Of a DNA stretch of 27,376 nucleotides, positions 1 to 8,495 are shown in pieces. A program made the position numbers and the translations under genes. Location: the NCBI GenBank assembly GCA_938039195.1, contig CALHVK010000147.1, positions 1 through 27,376 of the forward strand, read 5' to 3'. The notes under the pieces were generated by a model. The model saw only the letters and a list, made by a program, of their open reading frames with translations, did not search any database and was not told where the DNA came from. Positions within the stretch are counted from its first letter, which is position 1. Every line of letters starts with the position of its first letter. Source of the stretch: an uncultured Carnobacteriaceae bacterium. GTDB taxonomy: Bacteria; Bacillota; Bacilli; Lactobacillales; Aerococcaceae.

Positions 1-52
1 GTAACGTTGCACCGGTTCGAGCCTTAAAAGTCTCTCACCTTTAAATCCTCAA

Positions 53-92
53 AAAGGGCGTACGGAATGAAATTCCTACGCCCTTTAATTCG
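53..92 (+). terminator. Strong Rho-independent terminator of the gene upstream of the window
   Basis: AAAGGGCGTA at 53-62 pairs perfectly with TACGCCCTTT at 77-86. GGAAT at 64-68 pairs with ATTCC at 72-76, leaving a three-base loop and one bulged C. A short T-containing tail follows. Two plus-strand frames stop just before it, at 25-27 and 42-44, so it probably ends a gene whose last codons lie at the left edge. The two candidate tails are too short to tell which frame is real. The hairpin is symmetric enough to work in both directions. Confidence 0.8.
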
Positions 93-227
93 TTTTAATG
101 CGAAGTCACGTTACTGTAATGATAGAATCTGTAAGTTTCTAGTCATCATTTACGTGTGCAACAGAACTTTATTTTTTTACGAATAATCTGTAATTCTTCC
201 TGATACAACAATAAAAACAAGCAATAT

Positions 228-270
228 TAGTTTTGCCTAATATAAGATATACCTTATATTGATAAAACTA
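228..270. repeat. Nested dyad in the region upstream of pbp1A
   Basis: TAGTTTT at 228-234 is the reverse complement of AAAACTA at 264-270. Inside it, AATATAAG at 239-246 mirrors CTTATATT at 253-260 with a 6-base centre. No T tract follows, so this looks more like a protein-binding dyad or an AT-rich stem-loop than a terminator. The rest of 91-350 is AT-rich and shows no credible gene. Confidence 0.4.
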
Positions 271-351
271 TTTTGAGTAGGGATTTTGTAGTTGGGAAAG
301 ATGGTCTATTTATCGTTTAATTTTTTGTAAAGGTGTGCCGATTTTATGTGG

Positions 352-400
352 TTTCAGAGGATTTTATGGTACAGTATAATAGACTCAATTTAAAAGGAGG
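352..400 (+). promoter_or_regulatory. Promoter and ribosome binding site of pbp1A
   Basis: A perfect -10 box TATAAT lies at 375-380, with a weak -35-like TTTCAG at 352-357 and a 17-base spacer. The ribosome binding site AAAAGGAGG at 392-400 sits 6 bases before the ATG at 407. The -10 and the Shine-Dalgarno are convincing; the -35 is weak. Confidence 0.65.
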
Positions 401-406
401 ATTGTA

Positions 407-2569
407 ATGAACGAAGAATTTAACAATCAGAATCATGACGAAGAACGTCTCGATGTCGAACAAGATACTGAATTCGAGCATCGTCATACTGAAGAACCAA
501 AAAAACAATCCATTATAAAGAGTATTTGGAATCATAAAATCATGATGGCGATTCGTCGCTTTTGGAGAAAATTTCATGTAACGAAGCTACTTCTAGCGAT
601 GATACTAACGGTAGTAACACTATTTACAGGGTTTTTAGTGTATTCTGCAAAGACAACCGATGTAAGTGGCTTACGTGCTGGGATGGTCCAGGTGACAGAA
701 GTATACGACCGCAATAACCAAGAAGCCGGCGTACTGAATATCAATAAAGGGGAATTTTTAACAATAGACCAGATTTCTCCAAATATGATTAATGCGCTCG
801 TTTCCACAGAGGATAAACGTTTCTATGACCACCATGGATTCGATCCAATCGGGCTACTTCGTGCGACATTTGGCCTCTTAATGAATCGCGGCCGGGTGAC
901 GGGTGGAGGAAGTACGATTACGCAACAATTAGCGAAGAATGCTTTCTTAACTCAAGAACAATCATTTATGCGAAAAGCAAAAGAACTCTTCTTGAGTTTC
1001 GAGTTGGAGAAGAAATATTCCAAAGACCAAATTTTGGAGATGTATTTAAATAATGCTTATTTCGGAAATGGGGCGTACGGAATTGAAAATGCGTCGCTTC
1101 GTTATTTCGGAAAGAGCGCAAAGGATTTAACCATCAGTGAAGCGGCTGTCCTTACAGGAAGCTTAAAGGCACCGAATGTGTACAATCCGATTGACGATAT
1201 GGAATCGACGGTAAAACGCCGTGCAACCGTCTTACAGTTGATGGTCGATAATGGCAAAATCACGCAAGAAGAAGCTGATAAAGCGGCTGCTGAAGTGATT
1301 ACCGTGACAGATACGTATGAAGCGAATACTCGTTATAAATATCCATATTATTTCGATGCGGTGATTAATGAAATTACAACGAAATACGGAATCAGCGAAG
1401 AAGACTTGCTGAACAAAGGATATAAAATCTACACAGGTTTAGACCAAAATATGCAAGCGGACTTGGAAGAAACCTTCTCACACAGTTGGTTATTCCCGAA
1501 AGCTAGTGACGGTACGGTTGCTCAAGCGGCTTCGATTGCCATGGATCCTCAAACAGGGGATGTTCTTGCGACAGTGGGTGGACGTACCAACGAGAAACAT
1601 ACCTTCCGTGGATTTAACCGTGCAACACAGCTGCAAGCTCAGCCAGGGTCAACATTTAAACCATTAGCCGTCTATACTCCGGCTCTTGAAGAAGGGTATC
1701 AACCGAATTCCGTTCTTGTTGACGAGAAACGTTCGTATGGTTCGGATAAATATACGCCTGAAAACTGGAATAAAAAGTATCAAGGAACTGTGACGATGAC
1801 GGAAGCCTTGAACCACAGTTGGAATGCTCCAGCGGTATGGTTGCTCGATAAAATCGGATTGAAGAAAGGAATCGAGAAGGTTCATCAGTTTGGAATCGAA
1901 ACAGACCCAGGAGACGAGTACTTAGGGATTGCCCTTGGAGGACTTACCAAAGGGGTTTCTCCAGAACAAATGGCCTCTGCCTATACAGCCTTTGCCAATA
2001 AAGGAGTTCGTGTTCAACCACGTTTTGTGACAAAAATTGTGGACGCAAACGGGAAAGTCGTTGTAGACAACACAGCCGTGAAGGAAAACCGTGTAACAAC
2101 GGAAGAAGTCGCTAAGAAGATGACAAGTATGCTATTAACCGTATACGGTTCAGAAGGACTTGGCGCACCATTTTCACCAGCAGGTAAGACGATTGCCGGT
2201 AAGACAGGGACAACCGAAGCCATCAATAATGACAATGGTTCTCGTGACCAATGGATGATTGGATATACACCTGACGTAGTTGTTGCAACTTGGATGGGAT
2301 ATGACCAATCAGGAAACTACTCTCTATCAGCATCTAGCCGAGAAGGGGTAGGGCCACTCTTTAAACTAGAGATGGAAGGATTGCTTCAATTTACCGCGAA
2401 TACACCATTTAATGTGGAAGCCGTGAAGACAAAACAAAATAATCAAAACAACAATTCGAATAACGGTGTTGATCAATTTATCAAAGACGCTCAAAAAGCG
2501 GGCGAACAAGTTTGGAATCAAATCCAAGAATGGGGTAAAAACCTCTGGGATAAATTCAGAAATCGATAA
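407..2569 (+). CDS. pbp1A: Class A penicillin-binding protein 1A (bifunctional transglycosylase/transpeptidase)
   Basis: This enzyme polymerises lipid II into glycan strands and cross-links the stem peptides outside the membrane. A charged cytoplasmic tail (1-58) precedes one membrane anchor (about 61-80). The glycosyltransferase domain carries TEDKRFYDHHG with catalytic Glu135, GGGSTITQQLAKN (166-178), and the KELFLSFELEKKYSKDQILE block (192-211). The transpeptidase domain has SXXK at 415-418 (STFK), SXN at 471-473 (SWN) and KTG at 599-601. The length of 720 residues is close to pneumococcal PBP1a. The C-terminal tail (about 675-720) is asparagine-rich and then amphipathic and charged, as is common in streptococcal and enterococcal homologues. 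It has its own promoter. recU, its frequent upstream partner in Firmicutes, is not in the 400 bases before it. All catalytic residues are present. Confidence 0.97.
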   Translation: MNEEFNNQNHDEERLDVEQDTEFEHRHTEEPKKQSIIKSIWNHKIMMAIRRFWRKFHVTKLLLAMILTVVTLFTGFLVYSAKTTDVSGLRAGMVQVTEVYDRNNQEAGVLNINKGEFLTIDQISPNMINALVSTEDKRFYDHHGFDPIGLLRATFGLLMNRGRVTGGGSTITQQLAKNAFLTQEQSFMRKAKELFLSFELEKKYSKDQILEMYLNNAYFGNGAYGIENASLRYFGKSAKDLTISEAAVLTGSLKAPNVYNPIDDMESTVKRRATVLQLMVDNGKITQEEADKAAAEVITVTDTYEANTRYKYPYYFDAVINEITTKYGISEEDLLNKGYKIYTGLDQNMQADLEETFSHSWLFPKASDGTVAQAASIAMDPQTGDVLATVGGRTNEKHTFRGFNRATQLQAQPGSTFKPLAVYTPALEEGYQPNSVLVDEKRSYGSDKYTPENWNKKYQGTVTMTEALNHSWNAPAVWLLDKIGLKKGIEKVHQFGIETDPGDEYLGIALGGLTKGVSPEQMASAYTAFANKGVRVQPRFVTKIVDANGKVVVDNTAVKENRVTTEEVAKKMTSMLLTVYGSEGLGAPFSPAGKTIAGKTGTTEAINNDNGSRDQWMIGYTPDVVVATWMGYDQSGNYSLSASSREGVGPLFKLEMEGLLQFTANTPFNVEAVKTKQNNQNNNSNNGVDQFIKDAQKAGEQVWNQIQEWGKNLWDKFRNR

Positions 2570-2587
2570 TGCGAACGTACGTACGTA

Positions 2588-2640
2588 TTGATAGTTTAAC
2601 CATGTAAAATATGGTATAATAAAAGAGTATTTTAAGGAGG
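2588..2640 (+). promoter_or_regulatory. Extended -10 promoter and RBS of yheA
   Basis: TATAAT at 2615-2620 is preceded by TGG (2612-2614), an extended -10 motif that can work without a good -35. The nearest -35-like TTGATA (2588-2593) is 21 bases away, too far to be ideal. The ribosome binding site AAGGAGG is at 2634-2640. Just upstream, 2575-2586 is a perfect 12-base palindrome made of three ACGT units in a row; its role is unknown. Confidence 0.65.
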
Positions 2641-2647
2641 TAAAAAC

Positions 2648-2992
2648 ATGAGTAATATTTATGATACAGCCAATCAATTAGAACGCGACTTACGCGAATT
2701 ACAAGAATTCAAAACAGTAAAGGAAAGCTTCGAGGCGATTTATGCGGATGAAACTGCAAAAGCGTTATTCGATGAATTCCGTACAGTGAATATCGAGTTA
2801 CAACAAAAACAATTCTCAGGACAAGAAATCACTGAAGAAGATATTCAAAAAGCACAAGAATTAGGACAAAAAGTGTCTGAAAATGAGCATATTAAAGCGT
2901 TAATGGAAGCTGAACAACGTTTGAATACGATTATGCAAGATATTAACCGTATCATCACAAATCCATTACAAGAACTTTATAGCTCAAAATAA
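2648..2992 (+). CDS. yheA: UPF0342 family protein YheA
   Basis: A small, soluble, highly helical protein of 114 residues from the YlbF/YmcA/YheA superfamily. It resembles Bacillus YheA (about 117 aa) more than YlbF: an N-terminal YDTANQLERDLRE helix, a DETAKALFDEFR segment, LQQKQFSGQEITEED in the middle, and LMEAEQRLNTIMQDINRII followed by a PLQELY end. No enzymatic residues are expected. YlbF and YmcA act as partners of YaaT in controlling RNase Y, but a role for YheA is not established and none is assumed here. It has its own promoter and a strong terminator behind it. The yhaO-yhaN-yhaM genes follow, a neighbourhood in keeping with other Firmicutes. Confidence 0.9.
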   Translation: MSNIYDTANQLERDLRELQEFKTVKESFEAIYADETAKALFDEFRTVNIELQQKQFSGQEITEEDIQKAQELGQKVSENEHIKALMEAEQRLNTIMQDINRIITNPLQELYSSK

Positions 2993-3025
2993 TCAATTTT
3001 AAACGGTTTTATTAAGAATCGATCC

Positions 3026-3080
3026 AAAGCATATTTTCTTTGAACGCACAACAGACGGTTCAGGAAAATATGCTTTTTTT
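3026..3080 (+). terminator. Terminator between yheA and yhaO
   Basis: AAAGCATATTTTC at 3026-3038 pairs perfectly over 13 bases with GAAAATATGCTTT at 3064-3076. An inner TGAAC/GTTCA pair (3041-3045 with 3058-3062) extends the stem, and a T tract runs from 3074 to 3080. It ends only 9 bases before the yhaO ribosome binding site, leaving no room for a promoter after it. yhaO must therefore be reached by read-through or by a promoter upstream of the hairpin. Confidence 0.9.
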
Positions 3081-3102
3081 GAAGAAAAGAAAGGAGCAAC
3101 GT

Positions 3103-4272
3103 ATGGTGAAATTCATCCATGCTGCCGACGTCCATCTAGGGATTATGGTTGCAGGTGTCGGAAAAAGCCAGAAGGAAATCGCAAGAGAGCTTAAGCAAGC
3201 GGCGTTTGATGCCTTTGAAAGAGTCATCGATACAGCGATTGAAGAAGAAGTCGATGCACTTGTGTTAGCGGGGGATTTGCTGGATAGTTCACGCACCTTC
3301 GTCAAAGAAAAATGTTTCTTGCAAAGCCAGTTGAATCGTCTAGCACCCTTTGGGATTCCTGTCGTTGTTGCGCTTGGGAATCATGATGAGGGGAGTGCGT
3401 ACGTTTCTGGGAAGCATATTTATACTTTTGGGAGTGTTGTTGAAACGATTGAAGTGGAGACGAGAAACGGGGAACGTGTGGCCTTTAGTGGGTTTAGTTA
3501 TGAGGTTCCAGTTGTAGCCACTAGGAAAGTTCAAGAGTATCCTGTAAAGAGTGCTAACTGTGATATTCATATTGGGGTGTTGCATGGAGAACTGACGAAA
3601 TCAGAAGGTCGTTATGCACCATTTTCCATTCCTGAACTGAGAGAAAAAGGCTATGACTACTGGGCGCTTGGACATATTCATACGTGCCAAGAAGTGTCTA
3701 GTCAGCCATGTGCGTGGTATAGCGGTACGACTCAAGGAGCGGACCGTAAAGAGAGTGGTCCAAAGGGCGCTTTGCTTGTTGAGATTACTCCTGGGGACAC
3801 TCCGGTAGTTCATTTGATCGAAACGAATACGATGGAGTGGATGGATGTAGAACTAGCATTAAGCGATACGGCTCGTTTAGAAACCTTGCCGTATCTAATC
3901 GTAGAGGCACTACCAAATCCATCGAAGCGTAGTCTTGTGACGCTGCATTTACAAACGCAAGAATCAATCTATTCCAGAGAAGATTTAAAACAACTTACCC
4001 AGGTTGTGAATGGATTATTAGAAGAAAAACTTAGCCTTGTAACGGTGATGAGTATTCGAGAACAAGTTACAAAACCGCTTCGTGGCGCTTCTGGTATTTC
4101 ACTTGAAGGAGATGTAGATGCATCACTCTTTTCTGAAATGGAAATTGCAAAAAGCGGATTCTCGAATCAGTTAATGAGCGAATTCCTGCAAAAAGAAGAT
4201 GTCCAACAAGAGATTCATGAACGTGCGATGCGTCTATTAGAGGCTCGCTTTTCGGGAAGGGAGGAAGGTTAA
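3103..4272 (+). CDS. yhaO: YhaO-like metallophosphoesterase (Mre11/SbcD-type DNA repair exonuclease)
   Basis: Predicted two-metal nuclease subunit that pairs with the YhaN ATPase, like Mre11 with Rad50 or SbcD with SbcC. From the ATG at 3103 (389 aa) the calcineurin-like motifs fall in order: DVH with Asp9/His11, GDLLD at 57-61, GNHD at 92-95, His161 in VLHGE, and GHIH at 190-193. The C-terminal third (about 270-389) is a capping and dimer region without recognisable motifs. The frame extends upstream to a TTG at 3040, but that lies inside the yheA terminator and has no ribosome binding site. AAAGGAG at 3090-3096 serves the ATG at 3103. The stop overlaps the yhaN start in a TAATG junction, which implies translational coupling. 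The substrate in this organism is unknown. Confidence 0.92.
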   Translation: MVKFIHAADVHLGIMVAGVGKSQKEIARELKQAAFDAFERVIDTAIEEEVDALVLAGDLLDSSRTFVKEKCFLQSQLNRLAPFGIPVVVALGNHDEGSAYVSGKHIYTFGSVVETIEVETRNGERVAFSGFSYEVPVVATRKVQEYPVKSANCDIHIGVLHGELTKSEGRYAPFSIPELREKGYDYWALGHIHTCQEVSSQPCAWYSGTTQGADRKESGPKGALLVEITPGDTPVVHLIETNTMEWMDVELALSDTARLETLPYLIVEALPNPSKRSLVTLHLQTQESIYSREDLKQLTQVVNGLLEEKLSLVTVMSIREQVTKPLRGASGISLEGDVDASLFSEMEIAKSGFSNQLMSEFLQKEDVQQEIHERAMRLLEARFSGREEG

Positions 4273-6716
4273 TGTATATTTCAAAAATTGAGATTGATCA
4301 TTTTGGGAAATGGGAACATGAGACCTTTACATTCCATCCGAACTTGCAAGTTGTTCAAGGTTTGAACGAATCTGGAAAGACGACCCTTCGACGCTTTATC
4401 GAGCAGATGCTCTTTGATTTTAAACAAAAGAAAAATGGCGTTTATCCTTATCAACCACTCCATACGAATACGCGTGGCGGACGGATGTGGATAGAAGATG
4501 AAGGGCTGGGCGCTCTTATTATTGAGCGTAGCGCCGTGGAATCTCAGAGGAAGCTCGTTCTAAGGAGTGCAGAAACGGGGCAAGAGTTACCAGAAACGAT
4601 GCTGGAACGCGTCCTTCATGAGTTGACGATGACTGAGTACCATTCACTCTTTGGATTCAATGAAGAGGAATTGCAAAATAATGCCTTTGAAAGCGAAGAG
4701 GAAATCCATCGTTTCTTGTATAGTTTGAGTATTATGGGGCATAAGGGTGCCTATGAGGAGAGTCAGAAGCTACTTGCAGAGGCGAATAAGTTGTTTCGCC
4801 CACAAGCTAAAAAACTCGAACTGAACGAGCGGATGGACCGTCTCGAAGGCTTAACAAGTCAATTGGCACAAACTAAAGGCGAAAATGCGCTTTATGAAGG
4901 CTATGTGAGTACTATCCAAGAGCTTCAAAAGGAAGAAGAGGAATTATCTGTAAAATTACAAGACACAGAATCTAGACTCGATGTCTTAGAGAATAAGCTC
5001 GCTCATTTTGATGCTTTAGAAGAATTCCGTGCAATGGAAGGACTACAAGAGTTTCCAAAAGACTACGACCATAGTAAGGCTGTGGAAGCCAATAATACGT
5101 TACGTTCCTTTGAAAAAGAACTCGAACGAACAAAAATCGAGTTAGAGCAGGCAAAAGCGGAAGCAGAAGTACTTGGAGAAGCGGCAGATGATTCTACTCT
5201 TGAAGCACTGTACGCGAAGGCTCAAGGTGCTGCAGCGGTGGAAGAACGTGCCTTTGAATTGGAACGTGAGTTGAAGACGCATCCGGGGAATATTGGTGTG
5301 CAAAGTGAGGATGCCAAACCATTTACAGAGGTGGAATTAGCAGAATTAGATACTCTTCAAGGGGAACAAGGACATGCAGGGCAATTCCAAACAGGAGTCC
5401 CTATTGGGCTAGTTGGGATTATTGCCATTATCGTGGTTGGATTTTTAACGAACCAAGTAGTGCTAGCTGTTGGAGTTGCTGCAACGCTTGGAATTGGCGG
5501 AAGTTTCTTCTTACAGAAAAATGGGAAATTCTTTACTCCAAAATCGGATGCAGTTGATGAGCAAGTTCAACAGCTCCTTTCAGGGAAAGGAATTGAAGTA
5601 ACTCTAGATGAAGCAAGACGATTTGTTCGAAGAAATGAAGGACGAAGTGTCAATGATTTCTTACAAAAAAAGGCGCAGTTCGTTCAATTGGAACAAAGAC
5701 TAGAAGCCTTTAAAGAAGAGAGCAAAGACTTCTGGGCCAAAGAACAAATCACTCCTCCAGCGACTGTGGAGCAACAGTTACGCATTATCCGTGAGACATG
5801 GACGGCTTCACAAAAACGAGTAGCAAAATTAGAACAACTTCAAGAGAGTCTCTTAAAGATAGAACGTCATTTAGCGCAATTGGAACAAGATACAATAGAA
5901 GTGCGCAAAGAATTACAATCTGCGATTTCACCCCTTGGAATCACTTCGGTAGAAGAGTTTAGAACTCAGTTACCAACGCTAGACAATCGTGTAGCCTTAG
6001 TTCAAAAGAGAGCGTATATCGAAAAGCAAGTCGCACTTTTTACGAATGAAGAAAAAGAAAGCTTGCAACGACAAACGCTTGAAGAGGAAATTCAAGACGA
6101 GTCCTTCACGAAGGCGCAGCTAGAAAGTAAACGCAAAGAAGTACGTGACCAATTGGCAAGTACGAAAACAAAGGCAGAACTGCTCGAAGAAGATGACAAT
6201 GCAGAAGCCCTTCAACTGGAAGCAGACTTTGAGCGATTCGAAGTGCAAGAGTCTATTAAGGATTGGGCAACGCAAGTGTATGCAGCCAAATGGATCTTGA
6301 AGCAACTGGAAGAAAAAGTCCCAACAAGAGTGCCATTGATTTTAGACGAGGCGAGTCGCATCTTTAGCCTATTGACGATGGGGCAATATACGAAGATTCT
6401 CTTAACGGATACGCAGGCGAAGGTGCAGCAGGCAAACGGCCAATGGATGGAAGCTTTCTATCTGTCAAAAGGGGCCTTAGACCAACTGTATGTAGCGATT
6501 CGTTTTGCCTTTATTTTCCAATTAGCGAAGAAGATGAAAATTCCAGTGTTAATCGATGATGGATTCGTCAATTTTGATAGAGAACGCCTATCGATTATGT
6601 TAGAATTAATGGAAGACCTATCACGCGTAACACAAGTTTTTTACTTTACAACGGAAGTTCCGCTTCAGTTACCTAAAGAGAATGTACTGAAGTTAGGGGA
6701 AAGAGAAAGAAGGTAA
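4272..6716 (+). CDS. yhaN: YhaN-like SMC/Rad50-type AAA ATPase with central membrane hairpin
   Basis: Large chromosome-processing ATPase, probably the partner of YhaO. The N-terminal Walker A is GLNESGKTT (30-38). The C-terminal half of the ATPase has the ABC-type signature LSKGALDQ (731-738) and Walker B with acidic pair in IPVLIDDGF (757-765), followed by a D-loop-like NFDRER. Between them are two long charged heptad-rich regions (about 160-335 and 440-680), the coiled-coil arms. A strongly hydrophobic stretch at about 376-414 can form two membrane helices, as in B. subtilis YhaN, which would tether the complex to the membrane. At 814 aa it is shorter than I recall for the Bacillus protein (about 960), with shorter arms. 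It sits 3 bases before yhaM, so the three genes form one unit. Confidence 0.92.
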   Translation: MYISKIEIDHFGKWEHETFTFHPNLQVVQGLNESGKTTLRRFIEQMLFDFKQKKNGVYPYQPLHTNTRGGRMWIEDEGLGALIIERSAVESQRKLVLRSAETGQELPETMLERVLHELTMTEYHSLFGFNEEELQNNAFESEEEIHRFLYSLSIMGHKGAYEESQKLLAEANKLFRPQAKKLELNERMDRLEGLTSQLAQTKGENALYEGYVSTIQELQKEEEELSVKLQDTESRLDVLENKLAHFDALEEFRAMEGLQEFPKDYDHSKAVEANNTLRSFEKELERTKIELEQAKAEAEVLGEAADDSTLEALYAKAQGAAAVEERAFELERELKTHPGNIGVQSEDAKPFTEVELAELDTLQGEQGHAGQFQTGVPIGLVGIIAIIVVGFLTNQVVLAVGVAATLGIGGSFFLQKNGKFFTPKSDAVDEQVQQLLSGKGIEVTLDEARRFVRRNEGRSVNDFLQKKAQFVQLEQRLEAFKEESKDFWAKEQITPPATVEQQLRIIRETWTASQKRVAKLEQLQESLLKIERHLAQLEQDTIEVRKELQSAISPLGITSVEEFRTQLPTLDNRVALVQKRAYIEKQVALFTNEEKESLQRQTLEEEIQDESFTKAQLESKRKEVRDQLASTKTKAELLEEDDNAEALQLEADFERFEVQESIKDWATQVYAAKWILKQLEEKVPTRVPLILDEASRIFSLLTMGQYTKILLTDTQAKVQQANGQWMEAFYLSKGALDQLYVAIRFAFIFQLAKKMKIPVLIDDGFVNFDRERLSIMLELMEDLSRVTQVFYFTTEVPLQLPKENVLKLGERERR

Positions 6717-6719
6717 ATC

Positions 6720-7676
6720 ATGACAAAAAAATTATATGAATACAATGTGGACGAGAGTTTTGAAATCTGCCTATTGATTAAATCTGCAGATGTGCGCATG
6801 GCAAAAAATGGCAATCCGTTTATCGCCTTCACGTTCCAAGATCAATCCGGTCAAATGGACGGAAAATATTGGTCTGCCACGTCAGATGATATTGCAAAAT
6901 ACGTACCAGGAAAAGTGGTAGTTGTGAACGGAAAACGCGAAATGTACAATAATTCGCCACAAGTAAAAATTGTCAGCCTTCGACTTACCGATGCTTCAAA
7001 AGGGGAGCCAACATCTGCGAGCCATTTCGTAGAACATGCTCCAATGACGAAGGAAGAAATGGAAGAAGAAGTGAACCAAATCATGTTCGATATTACAAAT
7101 CCATATTTGCGTCGTATCGTGCATAACATCTTGAAAAAATACCAAGAAGACTTCTTCGAATTTCCAGCAGCGAAACGTCACCACCATGCATTTGTAGGTG
7201 GGCTAAGTTTCCACACAGTATCGATGTTACGCCTTGCTAAAGCCATCGCAACACAATACACCCAAATCAACCGTTCATTATTATATTCTGGTGTGATTTT
7301 ACATGATATTGGTAAAACGATGGAATTAACAGGCGCAATCGGCACAGAGTACACATTAAAAGGGAACTTACTCGGCCATATCGTGATCATGGATGAAGAG
7401 ATTACAAAAGCTTGTGAAGAACTCGATATCGATGAAAATCAAGAAGATGTGCTTTTATTAAAACATCTCATTCTAGCTCACCACGGCAAACTCGAATACG
7501 GGTCACCAGTACGTCCGCAATTATTAGAAGCAGAAGTATTACACCATATCGACTTGTTAGATGCGACGATTACAATGATGTCAAATGCACTCGATAAGAC
7601 AGAACCAGGCGCATTCTCAGAGCGCGTATTTGGTTTAGATAATCGCTCGTTCTATAAACCATTATCCCATGAGTAA
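6720..7676 (+). CDS. yhaM: 3'-5' exoribonuclease YhaM (OB-fold plus HD domain)
   Basis: Metal-dependent 3'-5' exoribonuclease involved in RNA turnover; homologues can also trim DNA, and the S. aureus homologue (Cbf1) was first described as a plasmid-binding factor. The 318 aa match the family length (about 314). Residues 13-90 form the OB nucleic-acid-binding domain with KNGNPFIAFTFQDQSGQMDG. The HD domain follows, with RHHHAFVGGLSFHT (153-166), the His195-Asp196 pair in ILHDIGKT, His254/His255 in ILAHHGKLEYG, and Asp278 in HHIDLLDA. All metal ligands appear intact. Its start lies 3 bases after the yhaN stop, with AGAAGG as ribosome binding site inside the end of yhaN. No clear terminator follows; only a short hairpin without a T tract lies around 7707-7723. 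Confidence 0.95.
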   Translation: MTKKLYEYNVDESFEICLLIKSADVRMAKNGNPFIAFTFQDQSGQMDGKYWSATSDDIAKYVPGKVVVVNGKREMYNNSPQVKIVSLRLTDASKGEPTSASHFVEHAPMTKEEMEEEVNQIMFDITNPYLRRIVHNILKKYQEDFFEFPAAKRHHHAFVGGLSFHTVSMLRLAKAIATQYTQINRSLLYSGVILHDIGKTMELTGAIGTEYTLKGNLLGHIVIMDEEITKACEELDIDENQEDVLLLKHLILAHHGKLEYGSPVRPQLLEAEVLHHIDLLDATITMMSNALDKTEPGAFSERVFGLDNRSFYKPLSHE

Positions 7677-7765
7677 GAATAAAAGTTTGATAGTATGTGT
7701 AAATTGATAAGCCATCAATATTATCAGCAATACGCCAATCGACATTTATTTAATCGAGGTGTGAA

Positions 7766-8290
7766 ATGAAAACATTTGGTTCAAAAAAACTATTAAAATT
7801 GATTTTATGGTGCGCAGCAGGCCTTGTATTATCTGGAATTTTATGGATTTTGTTTAGTTTTACTCGTCCAAAATATAATGATGATGCTTTGTTTTCTTAT
7901 GAAATCATCAATCAATCAAATCAGAATATTGAAGAATTAATTATTGGTGAGTATTCTCAGAACGATATTAACTCTCCAGAGGATCGGGTGTATTTAAAAA
8001 ACTTAGCAGCTAATTCTAAAACAAAAGGAGCTGTAGACATTTCTAAATCAGAAAGAAGTGTTTCTCCATTCTATATAGACTATGTATATCAAGGGAAAAG
8101 AAAAACATTGCTAAAAACGGTATCTGTTGAAACTAGACCCAAAGGACTTCATATCACTATCACTATTAAGGATGTGGATAACGAGGGTTACATGACGGGA
8201 ACTAGCGAAATCAATTCATTTATTTTTGAAAAACGAGAATTTACTCCAGAAAGTATAAAAAGAGCTGAGGAAGCTAATACTACACCATAA
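7766..8290 (+). CDS. Unknown single-pass membrane protein
   Basis: I do not recognise this 174-aa protein. Residues 1-10 are basic and residues 11-32 form one hydrophobic helix (LILWCAAGLVLSGILWILFS). The remainder is a soluble, mixed-charge region with alternating strand-like stretches (for example YIDYVYQGKRKTLLK and LHITITIKDVD), likely facing outside the cell. Cys16 is inside the helix and does not fit a lipobox. The ribosome binding site GAGGTG precedes the ATG by 6 bases. The gene is visibly more AT-rich and uses more AAA/AAT/ATT codons than yhaM or the reductase gene on either side, and a hairpin terminator follows. It could be recently acquired or simply fast-evolving. No function is assigned. 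Confidence 0.75.
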   Translation: MKTFGSKKLLKLILWCAAGLVLSGILWILFSFTRPKYNDDALFSYEIINQSNQNIEELIIGEYSQNDINSPEDRVYLKNLAANSKTKGAVDISKSERSVSPFYIDYVYQGKRKTLLKTVSVETRPKGLHITITIKDVDNEGYMTGTSEINSFIFEKREFTPESIKRAEEANTTP

Positions 8291-8316
8291 TTAGAAAGTC
8301 GTTAGATTGTTTTAAG

Positions 8317-8351
8317 AGGAATTAGGCTAATTTATAGCTTAGTTCCTTTTT
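8317..8351 (+). terminator. Terminator after the unknown membrane protein gene
   Basis: The 13-base arm AGGAATTAGGCTA (8317-8329) pairs with TAGCTTAGTTCCT (8335-8347) using two G-U pairs and a 5-base loop. A T run follows immediately. Confidence 0.8.
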
Positions 8352-8450
8352 ATATTGAAGTGATTGACTTACTTGTATTACCGTAAACTGAAGAGCTATG
8401 AGGACTGTCTATGAACCCAATAGGAACAAAAACAATTATCATAACACAAG

Positions 8451-8481
8451 AAGACATCTACAAAAGTAGGTGTCTTTTTTT
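8451..8481 (+). terminator. Second hairpin terminator before the reductase operon
   Basis: AAGACATCTAC (8451-8461) pairs with GTAGGTGTCTT (8466-8476) with one mismatch-tolerant G-U, an AAAA loop and seven Ts. No gene is visible between this and the preceding terminator, so it may end a small unannotated transcript from 8352-8450 or be a relic. The largest open frame there is a 23-codon stretch with no ribosome binding site. Confidence 0.75.
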
Positions 8482-8495
8482 GTGAGCGGATAATT

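Noticed and set aside
1..40. tRNA-like GGTTCGAGCC at the left edge
   Set aside because: The flanking bases do not form a T-arm or acceptor stem and no CCA context is seen. It is probably the end of an upstream coding sequence.
2366..2677. 103-codon minus-strand frame antisense to the end of pbp1A
   Set aside because: It is the mirror of real coding sequence with no ribosome binding site and would cross the yheA promoter.
3040..3102. Longer yhaO reading frame from a TTG codon at 3040
   Set aside because: The added 21 codons lie inside the yheA terminator hairpin and have no ribosome binding site. The ATG at 3103 has AAAGGAG and starts directly with the conserved MVKFIHAADVHLG.
8392..8466. 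23-codon open frame MRTVYEPNRNKN...
   Set aside because: No ribosome binding site, unusual composition, and it runs into a terminator hairpin.
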